A stretch of 64,000 nt of DNA from an uncultured Alphaproteobacteria bacterium (GTDB taxonomy: Bacteria; Pseudomonadota; Alphaproteobacteria; Rhodobacterales; Rhodobacteraceae): assembly GCA_913051655.1 (NCBI GenBank), contig CAJXHI010000004.1:1-64000 (forward strand), written 5' to 3'. Both the position numbers and the translations under genes were made by a program. The notes beneath the pieces are model-generated. The model had not been told where the DNA came from. It made no database searches and saw only the letters and a list, made by a program, of their open reading frames with translations. Positions 1-7,359 of the stretch are shown here, piece by piece; position 1 is the first letter of the stretch; each line of letters starts with the position of its first letter.

Positions 1-590
1 AGCTTCGGCCTAGTCTAGTGTTAGTTTAGCCTCTCGAAGATTAAATGCTAGCGTCTCCATCTTGTAATATTTTAGGTGTATTGGGCAAACATGATGAATT
101 TCGGCGACGTCGATTTTTCTCATATCAAAGCTCAAGACAAGCCTTATTTTGTATGGCAATTTGGAAAGCTTGTCGAATAGATGTGTCCAAATAACGTTGC
201 CGTATGTCTATGTGAGCTTAGAAAACTTGACTTACAACCAATGTGTAAGAATTTTCGGTACGTATCTTATCCAACCAAGTGTGCCGATAACATCAACGAA
301 TTGCCAGTATTTCGATAGAACATGTCAATCCGATTTAACTGAATTCGGGATATGTGGTCGTAAGGATCTGTATCAAAATCAATAAATTCGATCCTATCCA
401 AATCTTTATCACTAGGGCCTTCTAGAGAATAGCTCTGCCACGGATGTTGCTTTTTACAAACGTGAACTTCTTTGTCACTTTTCACAAACTTGGCGGGTAT
501 ATAGGGACCTGTTCCAATTGGAGAGAATTCTTCTTCAGAATATGTTCCCTCTGGGTGTATTATAGCGGTGAGGTGATCCGCTAAGCTACT
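1..590 (-). pseudogene. Decayed peptide ABC transporter substrate-binding protein (C-terminal part)
   Basis: No intact reading frame covers this stretch, but the minus strand still spells the C-terminal half of a family 5 (DppA/OppA type) solute-binding protein. From about 578 down to 270 one frame reads HPEGTYSEEEFSPIGTGPY, then a segment containing HPWQSYSLEG and DRIEFIDF, which matches the usual 'P.GTGPY' and 'N..YW' region of these lipid- or signal-anchored periplasmic proteins. Below about 270 the reading shifts frame, passes two stops, and ends with VAEIHHVCPIHLKYYK close to the window edge, like the ligand-binding tail of the family. The N-terminal half is absent upstream of 590. The gene continues past the left edge. 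Family assignment rests on remembered motifs. Confidence 0.6.
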
Positions 591-762
591 ATGTTAAAGA
601 TGTAAGGCAATAAGAATTCTAGTAAACCAAGTAACGGTTTATTGGACATTGATCTTTAATTTAAGATTATGCATTTTGGCGGAAATCAATTTCTTGTAAT
701 TTTGAAGTTTTAATTTTCCTCATCGCGATTTTATTATCTCAATATAAGTTAAATTGTTTATT
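591..762. other. Intergenic, no feature recognised
   Basis: AT-rich spacer between the decayed binding-protein gene and the end of miaA. I see no open frame with a ribosome binding site and no hairpin followed by a T-run. The missing N-terminal half of the pseudogene is not detectable here, so that gene was truncated as well as frameshifted. Confidence 0.5.
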
Positions 763-1650
763 TCAGAAATTTATACTGTACCGACGCCATTCTTTCATAT
801 TATTGCGAAACCACGTGCGCTGACGTTTTGCAAATTGACGCGTTGCAATGGTGGCTTTTTCGACGGCCGCTGCCAGTGACAGTTCGCCTTTAATACAGGC
901 CATTAGTTCTGCAGCACCGATGGCCTTCAAAGAGGGCACGTTCAAGGGCAAAAGCTGTAAGTTTTCTTGCGCTTCTTCAAGTGCTCCCAATGAAATCATT
1001 TGTTCAAATCGCTTTGCAATGCGTCGGTTGAGCCATTCAGTTGGGGACGAAATTACAATTGCTGTGCACTTTCGTTGGTCTAAAAGCGGAGTAGGGGTTT
1101 CTTTCTGCCACGCTGTGATTGATTTTCCAGTGTAGTGCTTCACTTGCCAAGCCCGCAGCACGCGCCTTGGATTTTGTATATCGATGCTATCTGTGGTCTC
1201 GTCGTCAAGTTCATCTATAAGGGGCTGAAGCCCTTCGGCCTTCCAGCGAGTCTCTGATAGATTTTTGAAATGCTGCGGAATGGTGGGTATATCAACGAGC
1301 CCTTTGGTGAGTGCAGAAAAATAAAGCCCAGTACCACCAACAATAATTGGTCTTTCTTGGCACATTAAATGCGGCGCGATATCGCGCAGCCAATGACCCA
1401 CCGAATAGTTTGTTTGACCATTAACATGCCCATAAAGAACGTGTTTTGCGCGGCGTTCCTCTTCAACGGATGGGCGGGCGCTAAGCACACGCCAATTCGA
1501 AAAGACCTGTAAAGCATCGGCATTAATAATGATTCCGCCAGCCGTTTCTGCGATGTGCATCGCAAGGATAGATTTACCTGAGGCCGTGGGGCCCGCTATC
1601 AAAACAGGTTTATCAGATGCAATGTTATCTATCCAACTCTCAACAAACAC
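763..1650 (-). CDS. miaA: tRNA dimethylallyltransferase MiaA
   Basis: MiaA transfers a dimethylallyl group from DMAPP to N6 of A37 in tRNAs that read codons starting with U, the first step of ms2i6A formation in the cytoplasm. The 295-residue protein has the P-loop GPTASGKS at residues 20-27, the tRNA-recognition segment ADALQVF near 44-50 and GGTGLY at about 105-110, and is near full family length. The start is GTG at 1650, preceded by a weak GAG; no better ATG lies upstream. It is divergent from pyrH, with about 130 bases between the two starts that must hold both promoters. No hfq lies beside it here, unlike in enterobacteria; hfq is 34 kb away. Identification is secure. Confidence 0.95.
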   Translation of the reverse strand: MFVESWIDNIASDKPVLIAGPTASGKSILAMHIAETAGGIIINADALQVFSNWRVLSARPSVEEERRAKHVLYGHVNGQTNYSVGHWLRDIAPHLMCQERPIIVGGTGLYFSALTKGLVDIPTIPQHFKNLSETRWKAEGLQPLIDELDDETTDSIDIQNPRRVLRAWQVKHYTGKSITAWQKETPTPLLDQRKCTAIVISSPTEWLNRRIAKRFEQMISLGALEEAQENLQLLPLNVPSLKAIGAAELMACIKGELSLAAAVEKATIATRQFAKRQRTWFRNNMKEWRRYSINF

Positions 1651-1781
1651 TTTTATCTCACATACGGTAGCCTGCTATTCAACGCATCACATATTTTTTT
1701 AATAAACGTCAACGACTCATTGAACTGAAGTAGTTTTTCATACATCTACCAGCGCAGCTAACCAGAGTAAAAGAGGTACCC

Positions 1782-2513
1782 ATGTCCAAAACCGCAGCGC
1801 CCCGAACGTCTTTCAAACGTGTTATGTTGAAAATTTCTGGGGAGGCGTTGATGGGAGAACAGGGTTTTGGTCTGCATCCGCCGACCGTGGAACGGATTGC
1901 CGATGAGGTTAAAAACGTTCATGATATTGGTGTAGAAATTTGTATGGTTATTGGAGGCGGAAATATTTTTCGTGGCCTGCAAGGAAGTGCTCAAGGCATG
2001 GAACGCACGACAGCAGATTATATGGGCATGCTGGCGACTGTAATGAATGCGCTCGCGATGCAAAGTGCCCTTGAGGCTCGCAGTGTTTTCACGCGTGTAA
2101 TTAGCGCTATCCCTATGGATCAAGTGTGTGAGCCTTACATTAGACGCCGCGCCGTGCGTCACCTTGAGAAAAACCGCGTTTGTATTTTTGCGGCAGGGAC
2201 GGGAAATCCATATTTCACAACTGACACCGCCGCGACACTGCGCGCGAGCGAAATGGCTTGTGAAGTTATATTCAAGGGCACAAAAGTGGATGGTGTATAC
2301 GACAAAGATCCTTCGAAAAATACCGATGCGGTCCGCTTTGATACAGTAACATATAATGAGGTTTTGGCAAAGCGCCTTGCTGTAATGGACGCCAGCGCCA
2401 TTGCCTTGGCTCGTGACAATGGATTACCCATCATTGTATTCTCTTTAGATGAGCCGGGCGGGTTCAAGGGCATTCTTGCTGGTAAGGGTAAGTACACCAA
2501 AGTGACAGAGTAA
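1782..2513 (+). CDS. pyrH: UMP kinase PyrH
   Basis: PyrH phosphorylates UMP to UDP with ATP, the first dedicated kinase of pyrimidine nucleotide supply, in the cytoplasm as a hexamer. The 243 residues carry KISGEALMG near the N-terminus, the phosphate-binding GGGNIFRG near residue 60 and [13 protein letters not shown] in the second half, all typical of the amino-acid-kinase fold. The ATG at 1782 follows an AGAGG ribosome site. It opens the long plus-strand run, 81 bases before frr. The rpsB-tsf pair that precedes pyrH in many bacteria is absent; miaA sits divergently instead. Confidence 0.96.
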   Translation: MSKTAAPRTSFKRVMLKISGEALMGEQGFGLHPPTVERIADEVKNVHDIGVEICMVIGGGNIFRGLQGSAQGMERTTADYMGMLATVMNALAMQSALEARSVFTRVISAIPMDQVCEPYIRRRAVRHLEKNRVCIFAAGTGNPYFTTDTAATLRASEMACEVIFKGTKVDGVYDKDPSKNTDAVRFDTVTYNEVLAKRLAVMDASAIALARDNGLPIIVFSLDEPGGFKGILAGKGKYTKVTE

Positions 2514-2594
2514 GCTGAACTTATGCTGGAAAATGGCGCTACCTCAGGTTACTGAGTAAAAAGAAATCGGCAGAGACGAGAGTGGTATCAAAAT

Positions 2595-3158
2595 ATGTCA
2601 GAAGATTTTATGCTGGACACCGATAATCTGGAGCGTCGTATGAACGGAGCATTTTCTGCCCTAAAAACTGAATTTGCTTCGCTTCGTACAGGGCGGGCGT
2701 CAGCGTCAATGTTAGAACCGGTTACAGTTGAGGCCTATGGCCAACGTACGCCGATCAATCAGGTTGGTACGGTAAACGTACCTGAACCACGTATGGTCAC
2801 TATCAATGTTTGGGATAAATCTTTGGTTGGTCCTGTTGAAAAAGCTATCCGTGAAAGTGGGCTGGGTATTAATCCTCAGCTCAACGGTACGATTATTATG
2901 TTGCCAATCCCTGAATTGAACGAGGAACGGCGGCGGGAGTTGTCGCGTGTCGCCGGACAGTATGCAGAAAATGCGCGCATATCTATCCGCAATATCAGAC
3001 GTGATGGGATGGATCAGATCAAAAAAGCCAAAGGGGACGGTCTTTCGGAAGATGATCAGAAGCTCTGGGAAGACGAAGTGCAGGATATGACGAACGAACA
3101 TATTTCTGCAGTTGATACGGCACTCGAGACAAAACAAAACGAAATTATGCAGGTATAA
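2595..3158 (+). CDS. frr: Ribosome recycling factor
   Basis: RRF works with EF-G to split the post-termination ribosome so that subunits, mRNA and tRNA are reused. The 187-residue sequence contains the family's LRTGRAS near residue 35, the [13 protein letters not shown] strand-loop, [19 protein letters not shown] and the helical [10 protein letters not shown] segment. ATG at 2595 was chosen over the internal ATG at 2610 because the extra SEDF residues are usual in Rhodobacterales homologues. Its stop is followed five bases later by uppS, so the two are probably co-translated. Full length, nothing unusual. Confidence 0.97.
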   Translation: MSEDFMLDTDNLERRMNGAFSALKTEFASLRTGRASASMLEPVTVEAYGQRTPINQVGTVNVPEPRMVTINVWDKSLVGPVEKAIRESGLGINPQLNGTIIMLPIPELNEERRRELSRVAGQYAENARISIRNIRRDGMDQIKKAKGDGLSEDDQKLWEDEVQDMTNEHISAVDTALETKQNEIMQV

Positions 3159-3163
3159 TAATT

Positions 3164-3886
3164 ATGACAAAGGGGTCTTTGGTGGATGCCGCCAGACATG
3201 TTGCAATTATCATGGATGGTAATGGGCGTTGGGCGCAAAAACGGGGTAAACCCCGTTTGTTTGGACACCATGCTGGATCAAAACGTGTACGAGAGATTTT
3301 GCAAAGTTGTCCACACCTTGGTGTAAAGTACCTTACAATATTCGCTTTTTCTACGGAAAATTGGAGACGCACACAAGAAGAAGTCGCAGGTCTTATGACA
3401 CTGTTCCGCAGATATATTATAAGAGAAGCTGAAAACCTTAATAACAATGGGGTGCGCGTCAGATTTATTGGAGATCGGATGCGACTTGCAACGTCGCTTG
3501 TGGATTTAATGGATAATCTCGAAATGATTACCCGTGATAATGACATTGTCCATTTGACTATCGCCATCAATTACGGTGGTCGTGACGAAGTGGCTCGCGC
3601 CGCGCAGAGGCTTGCCTATGACGTCAAATCCGGACGGTTGTTACCTAAAGAGATTAACGAAAAGACCCTCCCAAGGTATCTTGATACATACGTTTTGCCA
3701 GACCCAGATTTATTGATACGGACATCAGGCGAAGCACGTATTTCAAACTTTCTGCTGTGGCAGGCGGCTTATTCTGAATATGATTTTGTAGATACGCTTT
3801 GGCCTGATTTTACGCCTGCGATGTTTGAAGAGGCGCTGGCGCGATTTGCTAACCGAACCCGAAGATTTGGTGGTATTCCTGCATGA
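3164..3886 (+). CDS. uppS: Isoprenyl transferase (undecaprenyl diphosphate synthase) UppS
   Basis: UppS condenses isopentenyl diphosphate units onto farnesyl diphosphate to make the C55 lipid carrier of peptidoglycan and O-antigen synthesis. The 240-residue cis-prenyltransferase shows IIMDGNGRWA near residues 14-23 with the catalytic Asp, the FSTENW motif near 65 and RTSGEARISNFLLWQ in the C-terminal third. ATG at 3164 is five bases after frr. The stop overlaps the start of cdsA (ATGA), so translation is coupled. Its substrate comes from the MEP pathway, of which dxr is two genes downstream. Confidence 0.96.
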   Translation: MTKGSLVDAARHVAIIMDGNGRWAQKRGKPRLFGHHAGSKRVREILQSCPHLGVKYLTIFAFSTENWRRTQEEVAGLMTLFRRYIIREAENLNNNGVRVRFIGDRMRLATSLVDLMDNLEMITRDNDIVHLTIAINYGGRDEVARAAQRLAYDVKSGRLLPKEINEKTLPRYLDTYVLPDPDLLIRTSGEARISNFLLWQAAYSEYDFVDTLWPDFTPAMFEEALARFANRTRRFGGIPA

Positions 3887-4674
3887 CGGCCGGAGACTCA
3901 TGGAGCGATCTATTGCCTCGCCTCGGCACCGCTATAATTCTCGCATGTGTGGCAGCAGGAGCCCTTTGGATGGGTGGGATTATTTTTAAATGCCTTCTCC
4001 TGATTGCTGTGGCTTCAATGCATTGGGAATTAGGCCAGATGCTTAATCCAATGTCCCAACAAAGCGGATACTTTGCTGCTAGTTTTGCGGTCGGCACCTC
4101 TGTGCTAGTGTTTTTGGCGGAGACTTGGGGGTGGGTTTTGGTCTGGTTGATTCTGGGTGCAGCAATCCAGACTTTATTTTTCTACGCCCATAAACGTTCA
4201 GGATTCATTGTATCTTTGGCGATACTTTTAACTGGTTTTGTACTTGTTAGTCTACGCGATAATTTAGGCATTGGAATTGTTTTTTGGCTCTTGACTTTGG
4301 TCATTGTGACGGATCTTGGTGGGTATTTTGGCGGTCGTCTTATCGGAGGACCAAAATTAATTCCACGGTTCAGCCCGAAGAAAACGTGGTCTGGAGCAGG
4401 TACTGGATGGGCTTTAGCAGTTGTATTGAGCCTTTGCGTCGCTGAAACAGCACTTCCAGGTCTGTCCTTGAAGTCTGTCATCGGGTTGACAATCATCCTA
4501 TCTATCATGTCTCAAGTGGGTGATATAAGTGAAAGCGCGTTGAAGCGGGCGTGTAATGTAAAAAACAGTTCTCGATTGCTGCCTGGACATGGAGGGGTAA
4601 TGGACCGATTTGACGGAACGGTTGGTGCGACGCTTGCATTCGGGGCGCTCTCGCCGTTTTTGGTAGGTTTATGA
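3883..4674 (+). CDS. cdsA: Phosphatidate cytidylyltransferase CdsA
   Basis: CdsA makes CDP-diacylglycerol from phosphatidate and CTP at the inner membrane, the branch point of phospholipid synthesis. The 263 residues form about seven or eight hydrophobic segments and end with the family signature SALKRACNVKNSSRLLPGHG followed by GVMDRFD. The usual signature has Lys-Asp where this protein has Lys-Asn, a one-base change from GAC to AAC; the DRFD acidic pair is kept. The start overlaps the uppS stop and the stop overlaps the dxr start, both as ATGA, so the three genes are translationally coupled. Function is very likely intact but the Asn is worth noting. Confidence 0.93.
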   Translation: MTAGDSWSDLLPRLGTAIILACVAAGALWMGGIIFKCLLLIAVASMHWELGQMLNPMSQQSGYFAASFAVGTSVLVFLAETWGWVLVWLILGAAIQTLFFYAHKRSGFIVSLAILLTGFVLVSLRDNLGIGIVFWLLTLVIVTDLGGYFGGRLIGGPKLIPRFSPKKTWSGAGTGWALAVVLSLCVAETALPGLSLKSVIGLTIILSIMSQVGDISESALKRACNVKNSSRLLPGHGGVMDRFDGTVGATLAFGALSPFLVGL

Positions 4675-5849
4675 AACGTTTAAGTATTTTTGGCGCAACA
4701 GGTTCAATTGGCCAAAATACATTGGATCTAATTCGACGCGAACGAGAGAACTATCATATTGTTGCTCTTACGGGCGCTCAAAATATTGACGCCCTTGTAA
4801 GTATTGCGCTTGAGTTCCGCCCAGATTGCGTTGTTTGTGCGGATGATAGCAAGTTTGGCACGCTGAAAGAGTGTCTGGCCGGCAGAGGTGTTGAAGTACT
4901 AGCTGGATTATCAGGAATTAAAGATGCTGCCGAACGTCCTGTAGACCTTGCGCTCTCAGCTATTGTCGGGGCGGCAGGATTAGAACCTGGCTTGCGTGCT
5001 ATGCAGGCCGGAGCACATTTGGCACTGGCCAATAAGGAAAGCATGGTAGCTGCTGGCGCTTTGATGAAAAAAACCGCAGCAGAAAAAAATGTTAACCTTA
5101 TTCCGGTTGACAGTGAACATTCTGCGATTTTCCAGGCGTTGATTGGAGAAGACCGTGCTACGGTTGAGCGCGTGATTTTGACAGCATCGGGGGGCGCATT
5201 TCGTTGCTGGACATTGGATCAGATCGCAAAAGCAACTCCTGAACAGGCCGCAACACACCCCAATTGGAATATGGGCCAGCGGATCACTATTGATAGCGCA
5301 TCTTTGTTTAATAAGTCCCTTGAGGTTATTGAAGCGAAAGAGCTTTTTGACCTTCAGCCCGATCAGATAGAAGTACTGATACATCCCCAATCCATGATAC
5401 ATGCTATGGTCGGATTTCAAGATGGGGCACTGATGGCTCACATTGGGCCGCCCGACATGCGCCATGCTATTGGTTTCGCACTAAACTACCCTAAACGAAA
5501 ACATCTTCCGGTAGAAAGGTTAGATTTAACAAATATTGGCCGGTTTGATTTTCAAAAACCCGATACGGAAAAATATCCCGCATTGCGCCTCGCCTTCCAA
5601 GTTCTTGAAATTGGTCAGTTGTCCGGTGCGGTCTATAATGCGGCCAAGGAAATAGCGCTGGATGCTTTTATTGCACGTAAAATTGGCTTTTTGGATATGG
5701 CCGTTGTCGTTGAACGGGTACTCGAGCGTAATTTCGTCAATTCAAACGATTATATTGACCCGTTAAATCTTGAAAATGTGCTGATGATGGACCAAATAGG
5801 TCGAGCGCATGCACGAGATGAAATAAAAAAACTTACAATTAGGACATAG
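4671..5849 (+). CDS. dxr: 1-deoxy-D-xylulose 5-phosphate reductoisomerase
   Basis: Dxr converts DXP to 2-C-methyl-D-erythritol 4-phosphate with NADPH, the committed step of the non-mevalonate isoprenoid pathway. The 392-residue protein has the NADPH-binding GATGSIGQNT at residues 8-17, ALANKES around 120, VDSEHSA with the metal ligands near 150, and the C-terminal helical domain. ispD and ispF, the next relevant genes of the pathway in this window, lie at 24.2-25.3 kb. ATG overlaps the cdsA stop. Length and motifs are normal. Confidence 0.97.
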   Translation: MKRLSIFGATGSIGQNTLDLIRRERENYHIVALTGAQNIDALVSIALEFRPDCVVCADDSKFGTLKECLAGRGVEVLAGLSGIKDAAERPVDLALSAIVGAAGLEPGLRAMQAGAHLALANKESMVAAGALMKKTAAEKNVNLIPVDSEHSAIFQALIGEDRATVERVILTASGGAFRCWTLDQIAKATPEQAATHPNWNMGQRITIDSASLFNKSLEVIEAKELFDLQPDQIEVLIHPQSMIHAMVGFQDGALMAHIGPPDMRHAIGFALNYPKRKHLPVERLDLTNIGRFDFQKPDTEKYPALRLAFQVLEIGQLSGAVYNAAKEIALDAFIARKIGFLDMAVVVERVLERNFVNSNDYIDPLNLENVLMMDQIGRAHARDEIKKLTIRT

Positions 5850-5867
5850 GTAAAAAAGTTGGATTTT

Positions 5868-7202
5868 ATGTCATTTATACCAGCGTTTGGCGGACTGAGT
5901 TTTACGCTTTTGGCCTTTGTGGTCAGTCTTTCTGTGATTGTTTTTGTGCATGAATTTGGCCATTACATCGTGGGCAGGTTGTCTGGTATTAAAGCTGAAG
6001 TGTTTTCTGTAGGCTTAGGTCCTGTATTGATTTCAAAGACTGACAGGTGGGGTACGCGCTGGCAAATCGCGCTCATTCCATTTGGCGGTTATGTGAAATT
6101 TCTGGGGGACAAGGATGCAGTCAGTGGGGCAGATGATGATGCGCTCCAAAACCTGCAAACGGACGAACTGCGTCATACAATGCATGGGGCGCCGCTCTGG
6201 GCGCGCGCGGCAACTGTTGTAGCAGGGCCAATATTTAATTTTATTCTTGCTGCTATAATTTTTGCGGCAATCGCATTATGGCAAGGTCAGGCGCGCGATC
6301 CCCTCACTGTAGGAGAACTCTATCCTTTGCCATTTGATCATGGTTTAAAAAATGGAGATATCATATTAAAAATAAACAATATTGATGTTCCATCGCTTGA
6401 TGATGGGGGCGCATTTTCCGCCTTTTGGCGCAAGCTTGGGGACCGCGACGTGTATGCATATACCGTAAAGCGTGGTGACAGAGTTACCGATGTAATCGGA
6501 CCAAACCTGAGTTTGGCGCGTGTTTCACAAGTCATTCCAAGATCAGCAGCGTCTGAGGCTCGTCTCGGTGAAGGCGATGTCATTATTGCAGTGAACAATT
6601 CGCCTGTTATCCGTTTTAGAGATTTGAAAGCTGCTGTTGAGGGGTCAAATGGTGCCACACTAGAGCTCATAGTCTGGCGGAATGGAAAGGAGTTGTCTGT
6701 TCCGCTTACCCCGAAGCGTGTTGATGAACCAGTACAAGGCGGTGGATTTCGTACTGCGTGGCGGATTGGTCTTGTTGGCGGTGATTTTTTCTTCAAACCG
6801 CAATTGACGACGATTTCATTTCTACCGGCACTGAGTTTTGGCGTAATCCAAACCTGGCAAATTATGCGCGGATCGGTAGAGGGCCTTTATCATGTTGTCA
6901 TAGGATCAATTAGTACTTGCAATCTGTCAGGTCCCATAGGAATTGCCGAAACCTCTGGTGATATGGCACGCCAAGGTGGGGAAAGCTTTATCTGGTTTAT
7001 TGCGCTAATGTCGGCAGCTATCGGCATGGTTAATCTTTTTCCAATTCCGGTCCTTGACGGAGGCCATTTGCTCTTATTTGCATATGAGGCAATTGTCGGT
7101 AGACCACCGGCGCCAGCTTTTTTGAACATGTTGATGACGGCAGGGTTGTTTATCATTCTGTCCTTTATGGCCTTCGCGCTGATAAATGACTATTTGTGCT
7201 GA
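5868..7202 (+). CDS. rseP: RIP site-2 zinc metalloprotease RseP
   Basis: RseP is an inner-membrane intramembrane protease that cleaves anti-sigma factors and leftover signal peptides during envelope stress. The protein (444 residues from ATG 5868) has the zinc motif HEFGH at 28-32 in the first membrane segment, PDZ-like domains in the middle (around residues 130-290), and the second active-site motif NLFPIPVLDGGHL near 390 between later membrane helices. A TTG at 5859 in the same frame is possible, but ATG 5868 puts HEFGH at the normal distance from the start. It sits between dxr and bamA as in most proteobacteria. Confidence 0.95.
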   Translation: MSFIPAFGGLSFTLLAFVVSLSVIVFVHEFGHYIVGRLSGIKAEVFSVGLGPVLISKTDRWGTRWQIALIPFGGYVKFLGDKDAVSGADDDALQNLQTDELRHTMHGAPLWARAATVVAGPIFNFILAAIIFAAIALWQGQARDPLTVGELYPLPFDHGLKNGDIILKINNIDVPSLDDGGAFSAFWRKLGDRDVYAYTVKRGDRVTDVIGPNLSLARVSQVIPRSAASEARLGEGDVIIAVNNSPVIRFRDLKAAVEGSNGATLELIVWRNGKELSVPLTPKRVDEPVQGGGFRTAWRIGLVGGDFFFKPQLTTISFLPALSFGVIQTWQIMRGSVEGLYHVVIGSISTCNLSGPIGIAETSGDMARQGGESFIWFIALMSAAIGMVNLFPIPVLDGGHLLLFAYEAIVGRPPAPAFLNMLMTAGLFIILSFMAFALINDYLC

Positions 7203-7282
7203 AAACCGTTTGTAAATTTTTGTGGCTGATTGTGATCAAGCGGCATTGGCGAAAATCAGTAAATAGTTACGGTTTTGCAGTT

Positions 7283-7311
7283 TTGACAAAATGTGCCTTT
7301 CTCTGTACTAA
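7283..7311 (+). promoter_or_regulatory. Sigma70-type promoter ahead of bamA
   Basis: A perfect -35 hexamer TTGACA at 7283-7288 is followed after exactly 17 bases by TACTAA at 7306-7311, a good -10. It lies 49 bases before the bamA ATG in the only sizeable gap of this operon, so bamA and the lipid A genes probably have their own transcript start besides read-through from pyrH. Sequence match only. Confidence 0.6.
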
Positions 7312-7334
7312 AAGAATAAAACTGTACTAAAAGA
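7303..7334 (+). repeat. Short tandem direct repeat around the bamA -10 region
   Basis: CTGTACTAAAAGA occurs at 7303-7315 and again at 7322-7334, a 19-base period. The first copy contains the -10 hexamer TACTAA of the promoter above, so the duplication provides a second -10-like element just downstream. Confidence 0.7.
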
Positions 7335-7359
7335 TAAACAAAAGGCTGAGGAATTGAGC

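Noticed and set aside
149-385. 78-codon plus-strand frame at the left edge
   Set aside because: It is antisense to the readable solute-binding-protein remnant, which explains the open stretch better.
2712-3137. Long open frame antisense to frr (141 codons)
   Set aside because: Lies entirely over a certain essential gene, has no ribosome site and reads as antisense sequence rich in Arg/His/Phe; typical shadow frame.
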